From Aliarcobacter vitoriensis (GTDB lineage: Bacteria > Campylobacterota > Campylobacteria > Campylobacterales > Arcobacteraceae), in assembly GCF_003316695.1 (NCBI RefSeq), contig NZ_PDKB01000005.1:62001-126000 (forward strand): DNA of 64,000 bases, given 5' to 3'. Made by a program: the position numbers and the translations under genes. The notes below the pieces were generated by a model. It had not been told where the DNA came from. It did no database searches and worked only from the letters and a program-made list of their open reading frames with translations. This document shows positions 17,317-24,888 of the stretch, piece after piece (the stretch's first letter is position 1; each line of letters opens with the position of its first letter).

Positions 17317-18330
17317 ATGGGTCTTAAACTTTATATCTTAGCTACAATACTATTTCTTATTCTATTATTTGGATATACATATAGTTTAGAGTTAGGAGAG
17401 TATACACTTACATTTTTTGGAAATAGTTTTACATTTCCTGTTGCAGTATGGATAGTATTACCAGTATTATTTTTAATGGTTGCTACATACTTACACATAA
17501 TTTTTTATGGTTTTATAAAATATATAAAACAAAAATTTGTTGATTCTGATTTGGATACAACGGTTGATATTTTGAAATCAAAACTATTAGGAAAAGATAC
17601 AAAAGCTGTATATAGAACACAAAAATTTAAGAATATAGCAGAACTTTTTGGTGCTTTTGATTTAAGTGTTACAAAAAATAGCTTTGACTCTACAAATCCT
17701 GATTTTAATAGAATTGTTACTGCTATTCAAGATATTAATAATGGAAAATATGTTAGTGAAAAAGTTGTAAAACTTGAGACAAATTCTGAAATTGCAAAGA
17801 AAAACTTGATAAATAAAATAAATGAACAAGTTGATTTTGCTGTTGATGTTGTTAAAAAAGCGGATAATTATGATTTTGATATTGTAAAAATAGCTTTAAA
17901 AAATATTATCAAAGAAAAAAGTATGACAACTGTTAAAAAGCTTTATAAAAATATCAAACTTGATAAAGAATTGGCTTTTGAATTGTTAAAAAAAGATATT
18001 GATAATAAAGAGTTTGGTTTTACTGATGAAGAAATTATAGAAATTGTAAAAAATGTTGAATTTACAAATAATGATTATTTAGAACTAGCAAAACTTTATC
18101 AAAAAGAGTTAAACCCAGATAGATTGATAAATATTTTTGAAAAATTATCAAATGAATTTGACGAAGCAACAACTGCAAATTTATATGTTTTAAGTGAATT
18201 AGAGATGATTGATAAATTAAGAGAAACTTTAGCAAATTCACCTGAAGAAGACTTCTTAGCATTTAAAGCTCTTTTAGATTTAAAAGATGCTGGAAAACAC
18301 TACAATTTAGAAACTCTATCATATAAATAA
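17317..18330 (+). CDS. Hypothetical membrane-anchored helical protein (337 aa)
   Basis: No family was recognised. Two transmembrane helices lie near residues 4-24 and 40-65, followed by about 270 residues that look almost wholly alpha-helical and are rich in Lys, Asp and Glu. The soluble part resembles short helical repeats (for example LAFELLKKDIDNKEFGFTDEEI and DEATTANLYVLSELEMIDKL), so a TPR-like or HEAT-like scaffold is possible. AAAAGGACAG precedes the ATG. Its last base is the first base of the dusB ATG (TAATG), so the two are coupled. Confidence 0.6.
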   Translation: MGLKLYILATILFLILLFGYTYSLELGEYTLTFFGNSFTFPVAVWIVLPVLFLMVATYLHIIFYGFIKYIKQKFVDSDLDTTVDILKSKLLGKDTKAVYRTQKFKNIAELFGAFDLSVTKNSFDSTNPDFNRIVTAIQDINNGKYVSEKVVKLETNSEIAKKNLINKINEQVDFAVDVVKKADNYDFDIVKIALKNIIKEKSMTTVKKLYKNIKLDKELAFELLKKDIDNKEFGFTDEEIIEIVKNVEFTNNDYLELAKLYQKELNPDRLINIFEKLSNEFDEATTANLYVLSELEMIDKLRETLANSPEEDFLAFKALLDLKDAGKHYNLETLSYK

Positions 18331-19262
18331 TGGAAAAAAAACTTGATTTTACAAGACCTTTAGTGGTGTTAGCACCACTTGCAGGTTATACAGATTTACC
18401 TTTTAGAAGTGTTGTTAAAAAATTTGGTGCAGATTTAACTATTTCAGAAATGATTAGTTCAAATGCTTTAGTATATAAAAGTGCAAGAACTCTAAAAATG
18501 GTAGAAAAATCTCCAAGTGAAGATCCATATTTTGTTCAAATTGCAGGAAATAGTGTAGATTTAGTAAAAGCAGCTGTTGAAATACTAAATGATGTTGAAG
18601 GCATTGATGGAATTGACTTAAACTGTGGTTGTCCAGCTCCAAAAGTATTTAATCATGGAAGTGGTTCAAACCTACTTGGTGATTTAAATAAGCTTGAAGA
18701 AATTTTAAGTACAGTAAAAAAATACTCAAAAAAACAGTATACGAGTGCAAAAGTAAGACTTGGAGTAAATGAAAAAATCCCAGTTGAAATAGGAAAAGTA
18801 GTAGAAGCTTGTGGAGTTGATTTTGTATCTGTTCATGGAAGAACAAGAGCTGGAAAATATAAAGCACCAGTTGATTATGATGCAATAAAACAGATGAAAG
18901 AAGCTATCTCAATTCCTGTTATTGCAAATGGTGATATAAAAGATTATGCTAAGGCTAAAGAAGTCTTAGAATATACTAAAGCTGATGGAGTGATGATAGG
19001 ACGAGGTGCTATTGGAAAACCTTGGGTATTTTATCAATTAAAACATGGTCTTGAGGATATTGATAATAGTATAAAAAAAGAGATAATCTTAGAACATTAT
19101 GACAAGATGCTTGAGTTTCATGGCAATTATGGAGCTATAATATTTAGAAAACTTTTGCATGCTTACTCAAAAGGTTACACTGGAGCAAATGAGTTTAGAG
19201 ATATTGTAAATAAAGTTTCAGATGTAGATGTTATGAGAGATTTAATTGATAGCTTTTTTTAA
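18330..19262 (+). CDS. dusB: tRNA-dihydrouridine synthase (DusB-type)
   Basis: Dus enzymes are FMN flavoproteins that reduce uridines in the tRNA D-loop. The N-terminal APLAGYTDLPFR and SEMISSNALVY match the FMN-binding barrel. The catalytic cysteine lies in LNCGCPAPKV, and the usual SVHGRTRAGKY and GVMIGRGAIGKPW motifs follow. The length of 310 aa fits DusB. The start ATG overlaps the preceding stop by one base. The subfamily call (DusB rather than DusA or DusC) is from overall similarity and less certain than the family. Confidence 0.88.
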   Translation: MEKKLDFTRPLVVLAPLAGYTDLPFRSVVKKFGADLTISEMISSNALVYKSARTLKMVEKSPSEDPYFVQIAGNSVDLVKAAVEILNDVEGIDGIDLNCGCPAPKVFNHGSGSNLLGDLNKLEEILSTVKKYSKKQYTSAKVRLGVNEKIPVEIGKVVEACGVDFVSVHGRTRAGKYKAPVDYDAIKQMKEAISIPVIANGDIKDYAKAKEVLEYTKADGVMIGRGAIGKPWVFYQLKHGLEDIDNSIKKEIILEHYDKMLEFHGNYGAIIFRKLLHAYSKGYTGANEFRDIVNKVSDVDVMRDLIDSFF

Positions 19263-19284
19263 ATTTAATATATATAAAAAGTTA

Positions 19285-19296
19285 TTTAGATAAAAT
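19285..19296 (+). promoter_or_regulatory. Putative -10 region (TTTAGATAAAAT) for prmA-ftsH
   Basis: The box is identical to the one before metK at 13954. It lies 37 nt before the prmA start, in the 70-nt gap after dusB. Confidence 0.45.
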
Positions 19297-19332
19297 ATTA
19301 CACTTTTTAAAAAAATTAGAAAAGGAAAATTT

Positions 19333-20151
19333 TTGTCTAAACAATATTTTGAATTGGCGATAAAACCACAAAGCCATTATGAACTTTTTTTGGATTTAGT
19401 TGAGTCTATCACAACTGATGCAATTGAAGAGAATGATGGATTTATAATAATAAGAAGTGAAGATAATCTTGATGATTTTGCAGAGGCTGTAAAAAAGTTT
19501 GGTGAAGTTTTGCAAACTGAATGTGAGATATCTTGTGAAAAGAAAGATAATATAGATTGGATTAAAAAATATCAAGACTCTATAAAATCAGTTGAAGTTG
19601 GAAGTTTTTATATTCGTCCATCTTGGGAAGAAAAAAAGGACAATAAAATAGATATTATCATCGATCCTGCATTAGCTTTTGGTTCAGGACATCATGAAAC
19701 AACTTCATCTTGCATAGAAGCAATCGATGAGTTTGTTCAAAAAAATGATACTTTACTCGATGTTGGAACAGGAAGTGGAATTTTAGCAATAGCTAGTGCT
19801 AAAAAAGGTGCAATTGTTGATATTTGTGATACAGATGAGATTTGTATAGATAGTACAAAATCTAATTTTGAATTAAATAAGGAGAAATTTAATCAATTTT
19901 GGATTGGTTCAGCTTCAAAATCAACAAAAAAATATGATGTAGTTGTAGCAAATATAATAGCAGATGTACTTGTTATGATAGCAGGTGATTTGAAAAAATG
20001 TTTAAATGATGATGGTGTATTGATACTTTCAGGAATTTTAGATAAACATGAAAAAAGAGTTTTAAATAAATTTCAAGATTTAAAAGAACTAAAAACTATT
20101 CATAAAAATGAATGGGTAACAATAGTTTTCAAAAATAGTAAGGAGTCTTAA
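19333..20151 (+). CDS. prmA: Ribosomal protein L11 methyltransferase
   Basis: PrmA trimethylates L11 using SAM. Seen are the family loop IDPALAFGSGHHETT, the SAM-binding motif LLDVGTGSGILAIASAKKGA and the NIIADVL substrate-site segment. The N-terminal domain (about 70 residues) recognises L11 in homologues. The start is TTG at 19333 after AAAGGAAAA. The length of 272 aa is slightly shorter than in E. coli, as expected for this phylum. ftsH starts 3 nt after the stop, so they form one operon. Confidence 0.92.
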   Translation: MSKQYFELAIKPQSHYELFLDLVESITTDAIEENDGFIIIRSEDNLDDFAEAVKKFGEVLQTECEISCEKKDNIDWIKKYQDSIKSVEVGSFYIRPSWEEKKDNKIDIIIDPALAFGSGHHETTSSCIEAIDEFVQKNDTLLDVGTGSGILAIASAKKGAIVDICDTDEICIDSTKSNFELNKEKFNQFWIGSASKSTKKYDVVVANIIADVLVMIAGDLKKCLNDDGVLILSGILDKHEKRVLNKFQDLKELKTIHKNEWVTIVFKNSKES

Positions 20152-20154
20152 AAG

Positions 20155-22263
20155 ATGAATAACAAACGACAAAATGGCAGACCTCAAAATAATAGACAGC
20201 CAAATAATAATCATAATAACAACGATAACAACAACTTTTTTAATAATAATCCAATTTTAATATTTGTAATTTTTGCAATAGTTACTATATTTGCTTTTAA
20301 AGTAATTATGCCAGAAGAAGTAGTAAATGCTACACCAAACCAAAATATACAAGCCTTTGGTAGTAATAGTGGTTCAAATAAAACTATTGCTTATTCAGAG
20401 TTAAAGAAATTGATAAGTTCTGGTAAAATTGAGTATGTTGGTATTGGAAATACTCAAATTAGAGCGATAAGCAAAAATGATGGAATACAAAGAGTTACTT
20501 ATACAGCAAGAAGAGTAGTTCCTGATGAAACTTTAATTCCTGAATTAGAAAAATATAATATTGGATATGGTGGAATAAATGAAGAAAATGTTTTATCAGA
20601 TATTCTTTTTGGTTGGGTAATTCCTATTTTCTTATTCTTTGCTATTTGGATGTTCTTAGTTAAAAGAATGCAAAAATCTATGGGTGGTGGAAGTGGAGGA
20701 ATACTTGGAATAGGTTCTTCTAAAAAAATGATAAATTCTGAAAAGCCTAAAGTAAAATTTGATGATATGGCTGGAAATAAAGAGGCAAAAGAGGAAGTTC
20801 AAGAAGTTGTAGATTTCTTAAAAGCTCCTGATAGATATGTAAGACTTGGCGCTCAAATTCCAAAAGGTGTTTTACTTGTAGGACCTCCAGGTACTGGAAA
20901 AACTCTTTTAGCAAAAGCAGTAGCTGGTGAAGCTGATGTACAGTTTTTATCTGTTTCTGGTTCAGCATTTATTGAGATGTTTGTTGGAGTTGGTGCAAGT
21001 AGAGTTCGAGATTTATTTGAACAGGCAAAAAAAGTAGCACCTGCTATTATATTTATTGATGAGATAGATGCCATTGGAAAAAGTAGAGCTAGTGGTGGAC
21101 CAATGGGTGGAAATGATGAAAGAGAACAAACATTAAATCAGCTTTTAGCTGAAATGGATGGTTTTTCTACTGAATCAGCACCAGTAATTGTACTTGCTGC
21201 AACTAATAGACCAGAAGTTTTAGACCCAGCACTTTTACGACCAGGAAGATTTGATAGACAAGTTTTAGTTGATAAGCCTGATTATGAAGGAAGAATAGAG
21301 ATCTTAAATGTACATATTAAAGATGTAAAATTGGCTAAAAATGTTGATTTAAAAGAAGTTGCTAAAATGACAGCTGGTCTTGCAGGAGCTGATTTAGCAA
21401 ATATTATAAATGAAGCTGCACTTTTAGCAGGACGTGCTTCTAAAAATGAAGTTGAAGCAACTGATTTTAAAGAAGCAGTTGAAAGACAAATTGCTGGATT
21501 AGAAAAAAAGAGTAGAAGAATATCTCCAAAAGAGAGAAAAATTGTAGCTTACCATGAAAGTGGACATGCTTTAATTGCTGAAATTACAAAAGGTGCAAAA
21601 AAAGTAAATAAAGTATCAATAGTACCAAGAGGTTTAGCAGCTTTAGGATACACACTTAATACTCCTGAAGAGAACAAGTATCTTATGCAAAAACATGAAC
21701 TTATAGCTGAAGTTGATGTTCTTTTAGGTGGAAGAGCTGCAGAAGAAGTATTTATTGGTGAAATTTCAACTGGTGCTGGAAATGATTTAGAAAGAGCAAC
21801 AAATATTATAAAATCTATGGCTACTATTTATGGAATGAGTGATATTGCTGGATTAATGGTATTGGAAAGAAGAACAAACCAATTTTTAGGTGGACAAACT
21901 CAAAAAGATTTTTCAGATGCTATGGCAAAAGAACTTGATAACCATGTAAAAGATACTCTAAATGAAAGATACAAAGTTGTACTTCAAGCTTTAAGAGATA
22001 ATAGTCAATCAATAGAGGAAATGACTGCAGAACTTCTTGATATAGAAGTAATTTCAGGTGAAAGAGTAAGGGAAATCATAAAAGGAAATGGTGGAACTGT
22101 TTTTGAAGATGAAGATTTACATACAGAAGCCTTAAATAAAGAAGAAGAAAAAGAAGATGAAACTTCAAAAAGTGAAGTAAAAGAAGAGCAAAAAGATAAT
22201 ATTGAAGATAAATCTTCTGAAAATTCTCAAATAGAAGAAACTAAACCTACTGAAAACTCATAA
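20155..22263 (+). CDS. ftsH: ATP-dependent zinc metalloprotease FtsH
   Basis: FtsH is the membrane-anchored AAA+ protease for membrane and regulatory proteins. Domains in order are an Asn-rich cytoplasmic N-terminus (residues 1-36), TM1, a small periplasmic domain, TM2 near residue 155-170, the AAA module and the peptidase. The AAA module has Walker A GPPGTGKT, Walker B IIFIDEIDAIGK and the SRH ATNRPEVLDPALLRPGRFDR. The peptidase zinc site is HESGH. The C-terminal 50 residues are an acidic Glu/Lys/Ser tail. At 702 aa it is longer than E. coli FtsH, mostly through the Asn-rich head and this tail. A strong terminator follows. Confidence 0.96.
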   Translation: MNNKRQNGRPQNNRQPNNNHNNNDNNNFFNNNPILIFVIFAIVTIFAFKVIMPEEVVNATPNQNIQAFGSNSGSNKTIAYSELKKLISSGKIEYVGIGNTQIRAISKNDGIQRVTYTARRVVPDETLIPELEKYNIGYGGINEENVLSDILFGWVIPIFLFFAIWMFLVKRMQKSMGGGSGGILGIGSSKKMINSEKPKVKFDDMAGNKEAKEEVQEVVDFLKAPDRYVRLGAQIPKGVLLVGPPGTGKTLLAKAVAGEADVQFLSVSGSAFIEMFVGVGASRVRDLFEQAKKVAPAIIFIDEIDAIGKSRASGGPMGGNDEREQTLNQLLAEMDGFSTESAPVIVLAATNRPEVLDPALLRPGRFDRQVLVDKPDYEGRIEILNVHIKDVKLAKNVDLKEVAKMTAGLAGADLANIINEAALLAGRASKNEVEATDFKEAVERQIAGLEKKSRRISPKERKIVAYHESGHALIAEITKGAKKVNKVSIVPRGLAALGYTLNTPEENKYLMQKHELIAEVDVLLGGRAAEEVFIGEISTGAGNDLERATNIIKSMATIYGMSDIAGLMVLERRTNQFLGGQTQKDFSDAMAKELDNHVKDTLNERYKVVLQALRDNSQSIEEMTAELLDIEVISGERVREIIKGNGGTVFEDEDLHTEALNKEEEKEDETSKSEVKEEQKDNIEDKSSENSQIEETKPTENS

Positions 22264-22266
22264 ACT

Positions 22267-22299
22267 AATTTATTTCAAAGTTATACTTTGAAATAAATT
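22267..22299 (+). terminator. Terminator after ftsH
   Basis: A perfect 14-bp inverted repeat (AATTTATTTCAAAG / CTTTGAAATAAATT, loop TTATA) starts 4 nt after the ftsH stop. The tail is only moderately T-rich. Confidence 0.65.
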
Positions 22300-22331
22300 T
22301 ATATATATTTTACAAACGATAAAATTTTTCC

Positions 22332-22360
22332 TTGACAATTATAAAAAAATAAAATATACT
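22332..22360 (+). promoter_or_regulatory. Near-consensus sigma-70 promoter of the leu leader/leuA
   Basis: TTGACA (22332-22337), a 17-bp spacer and TATACT (22355-22360) match consensus in sequence and spacing. A full -35 is unusual in this window. Transcription would start near 22367, just upstream of the leader-peptide Shine-Dalgarno. A second TATAAT at 22530-22535, without a -35, lies 28 nt before leuA and could be a minor promoter. Confidence 0.75.
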
Positions 22361-22391
22361 TTCAGAACTATTTATAAAAAAGGAGAGTAAT

Positions 22392-22469
22392 ATGAAAATA
22401 TTTGATATTTTTAAAAGCAATTTCATTAAAAGTGTAAACTCTCTACTCCTCTTAAAACAATCACTCTAA
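22392..22469 (+). CDS. leuL: Leucine-rich leader peptide (leuA attenuation candidate)
   Basis: This 25-codon frame starts at an ATG behind AAAAGGAG and encodes MKIFDIFKSNFIKSVNSLLLL followed by KQSL. Codons 18-21 are four consecutive leucines, CTA-CTC-CTC-TTA, and the last codon is CTC. CTC is rare in neighbouring genes, which use TTA and CTT. Placement between a consensus promoter and leuA makes it a classic amino-acid-sensing leader. The Leu-codon CTCCT (22446-22450) is complementary to the leader's own AGGAG (22381-22385). No GC-rich terminator is seen before leuA, so the regulatory mechanism is uncertain. The 94 nt after the stop hold an AT-only 20-bp palindrome (22467-22486) and an A/T hairpin (22508-22529). 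Confidence 0.75.
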   Translation: MKIFDIFKSNFIKSVNSLLLLKQSL

Positions 22470-22562
22470 TTATAAATTTATAATTAAATATTCCAAAAAT
22501 CTGTTTTTCTTTTTTTATTTAAAAAAAGATATAATCAAATGTTAAATTAAAAGGTAAATATT

Positions 22563-24113
22563 ATGGATAAAAATAAAATTATTGTATTTGATACTACTTT
22601 AAGAGATGGAGAACAAAGCCCTGGTTGCTCTATGAATACTGATGAAAAGATAAAAGTTGCTTTACAATTAGAGAAATTAGGAGTTGATGTAATAGAGGCT
22701 GGTTTTGCAGCAGCTAGTCCAGGTGATTTTGATGCAGTTAGTCAAATCGCACAAATTGTTAAAAATTCAACTATCTGTTCTTTAAGTAGAGCAATAGAAA
22801 ATGATATAAAACAAGCAGGTTTAGCAGTACAAAAAGCAAATAAACATAGAATTCATACATTTATTGCAACAAGTCCTATTCATATGCAATATAAATTAAA
22901 AATGACACCAGATGAAGTTATAAAAAGAGCTGTAAGAGCTGTTGAATATGCTAAAACTTTTGTTGAAGATGTAGAGTTTTCTTGTGAAGATGCTGGAAGA
23001 AGTGAAATATCATTTTTAAAAGAAGTTATGGATGCAGTTATAAATGCAGGAGCAAAGACAATAAATTTACCAGATACTGTTGGATATAGATTACCAACAG
23101 AGTTAGCTTCTATGATAAAAGAGTTGAGTGAATATGCAAAAGATAGAGCAATAATTTCAGTTCATAATCACAATGATTTAGGATTGGCAACAGCTAATAC
23201 TTTAGCATCAGTTTTAAATGGTGCTAGACAAATAGAAGTTACTATAAATGGTTTGGGTGAACGAGCAGGAAATTCTGCTTTAGAAGAAGCTGTTATGGCT
23301 ATAAAGGTACGAAAAGATATATTTGGAGATTTATATACAAATATTAATACACCTGAACTTTATGCAACTTCAAGATTAATTGCAACAATAACTGGAGTTG
23401 AACCACAACAAAATAAGGCAATTGTTGGTAAAAATGCTTTTGCACACGAAAGTGGTATCCATCAAGATGGTGTTTTAAAACATCAAGAAACTTATGAAAT
23501 TATGAGACCTGAAGATGTAGGAGTTATCAAAGATAGCACATTGATTTTAGGAAAACATAGTGGAAGAGCAGCATTTAGAGATAAAATAGTTCAATTAGGA
23601 TTTGATAAAGTTAGTGATGATGAATTAAATGCAGCTTTTGAAAGATTTAAAGTTTTAGCAGATAAGAAAAAAGATATAACAGATGATGATGTAAGAATGT
23701 TGATAACTGATGAAGCTTTAAATCATGATAAAATTTATGAATTAGTAGGTTTACAAATAAGCGACTGTTCAAGTGGTATGCCAATGGCAGCTGTATCTAT
23801 AAAATATGAAGATAAAATCATAAAAGATGCTGGTTTAGGTGATGGAACAATGGATGCTATTTTTAAAACTATAGATAGAATCACTGGATATTCTGGAGAA
23901 TTAAAAGATTATAAGGTTATATCTGTAAGTGAAGGTAAAGACTCTTTAGCAAAAGTTACAACAAGAGTTAGCTTTGAAAATAGTCAAGCTTTTGTAGGGC
24001 ATGGATTGAGTATAGATACTATGCAAGCAACTGCAAATGCTTATATTGGAGCTTTAAATTCATACCTTTCTCAAAAAAATAGACTTACAAAAAACTGTGG
24101 ACATCAGGTATAA
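22563..24113 (+). CDS. leuA: 2-isopropylmalate synthase
   Basis: LeuA condenses acetyl-CoA and 2-oxoisovalerate in the first committed step of leucine synthesis. The N-terminal barrel shows [15 protein letters not shown] and the metal-binding [14 protein letters not shown], and [13 protein letters not shown] follows. The C-terminal LeuA regulatory domain (from about residue 390) normally mediates leucine feedback. The length of 516 aa is standard. It stands alone: leuB, leuC and leuD are not adjacent, and a terminator overlaps its stop codon. The leader peptide upstream suggests control by leucine supply. Confidence 0.95.
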   Translation: MDKNKIIVFDTTLRDGEQSPGCSMNTDEKIKVALQLEKLGVDVIEAGFAAASPGDFDAVSQIAQIVKNSTICSLSRAIENDIKQAGLAVQKANKHRIHTFIATSPIHMQYKLKMTPDEVIKRAVRAVEYAKTFVEDVEFSCEDAGRSEISFLKEVMDAVINAGAKTINLPDTVGYRLPTELASMIKELSEYAKDRAIISVHNHNDLGLATANTLASVLNGARQIEVTINGLGERAGNSALEEAVMAIKVRKDIFGDLYTNINTPELYATSRLIATITGVEPQQNKAIVGKNAFAHESGIHQDGVLKHQETYEIMRPEDVGVIKDSTLILGKHSGRAAFRDKIVQLGFDKVSDDELNAAFERFKVLADKKKDITDDDVRMLITDEALNHDKIYELVGLQISDCSSGMPMAAVSIKYEDKIIKDAGLGDGTMDAIFKTIDRITGYSGELKDYKVISVSEGKDSLAKVTTRVSFENSQAFVGHGLSIDTMQATANAYIGALNSYLSQKNRLTKNCGHQV

Positions 24114-24138
24114 AAAGATAGGTTAAATCCTATCTTTT
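24113..24138 (+). terminator. Terminator after leuA
   Basis: A perfect 10-bp stem (AAAAGATAGG / CCTATCTTTT) with loop TTAAAT begins at the last base of the leuA stop codon and ends in TTTT. Confidence 0.7.
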
Positions 24139-24140
24139 AA

Positions 24141-24464
24141 ATGATAATGCAAAAATATATTTTAAAAGATATAAAAAATATTTTAGAAGAGAATAAAGCG
24201 GTTTTACTATATTTTAGTGCAAATGATTGTTCTGTTTGTAAAGTTTTGAAACCGAAAATAGAGCATAGTTTACAAAATAATTTTCCTTTAATGAAGTCAA
24301 TTTTTATTGAAGATAATATGGAAATAAGTACAAATTTTACTATTTTCTCAAATCCAATGATAGTAGTTTTTTTTGAAGGAAAAGAGTTTAAAAGATATGG
24401 TAGAAATATTAGTTTATCTTTGTTTGAAGAAGATATAGAAAGATTATATAAGATGGTATTTTAA
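24141..24464 (+). CDS. Thioredoxin-fold protein with CxxC
   Basis: This small protein (107 aa) has a thioredoxin-like pattern: a strand (AVLLYFSAN), then the redox motif CSVCK, a helix, and the later cis-proline region (IFSNPMIVVFFEGKE). No signal peptide is present, so it is probably cytosolic, acting as a thiol-disulphide reductant or thiol carrier. It starts 3 nt after the leuA terminator without an obvious Shine-Dalgarno; an ATG two codons downstream (24147) is also possible. The haem-binding gene follows after 1 nt. Confidence 0.75.
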   Translation: MIMQKYILKDIKNILEENKAVLLYFSANDCSVCKVLKPKIEHSLQNNFPLMKSIFIEDNMEISTNFTIFSNPMIVVFFEGKEFKRYGRNISLSLFEEDIERLYKMVF

Positions 24465-24465
24465 T

Positions 24466-24888
24466 ATGAAATTAGCAATAGGAATATTAGTTTTAGTGTT
24501 TGTAGCTATGCAGTTTATAAGACCAGAAAAGATTGAATATGAAAAGAATTCTATTTCTGAACTACAAGCACCAGAGAATATTAAAGAAATATTAGTAAAA
24601 GCTTGTTATGATTGTCATTCAAATCAAATAAATTATCCTTGGTACTCAAATATTGCTCCTTTTTCTTGGGTAGTTATAAATCATACAAAAGAAGGTGTTA
24701 GAGCTTTAAATTTTTCTCAATGGGAAAATTATAATTATGTTGAAAAACAAGCAAAATTAAAAGCTATTTATAGAAGCGTATATTCTGCTATGCCACTTCC
24801 TGCATATACTTTAGTACATATTGAAGCCGATATTACAAAAGAAGAAAGAGAAATGGTTAGAAAATGGACTGGAGTTCGAGTACCGTGA
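24466..24888 (+). CDS. Haem-binding domain protein (periplasmic, CxxCH)
   Basis: The protein (140 aa) has an N-terminal hydrophobic segment (residues 3-16, signal anchor) and a single c-type haem motif CYDCH in the context KACYDCHSNQINYPWYSNIAPFSW, typical of the Haem_bd family. The conserved tryptophan-rich stretch and a late SAMPLPAY (possible distal Met ligand) fit a small periplasmic cytochrome-like protein. Partners are unknown. Its stop overlaps the probable MutS start (GTGA). Confidence 0.82.
   Translation: MKLAIGILVLVFVAMQFIRPEKIEYEKNSISELQAPENIKEILVKACYDCHSNQINYPWYSNIAPFSWVVINHTKEGVRALNFSQWENYNYVEKQAKLKAIYRSVYSAMPLPAYTLVHIEADITKEEREMVRKWTGVRVP

Noticed and set aside
20747-21074. Open frames on the strand opposite ftsH
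   Set aside because: They show low-complexity Leu/Gln/His or Ala/Thr-rich translation typical of antisense to a conserved gene, and lack ribosome-binding sites.
22467-22486. 20-bp perfect palindrome as the leu attenuator terminator
   Set aside because: It is made only of A and T, leaves almost no loop and has no following T-run, so it would be a poor terminator.
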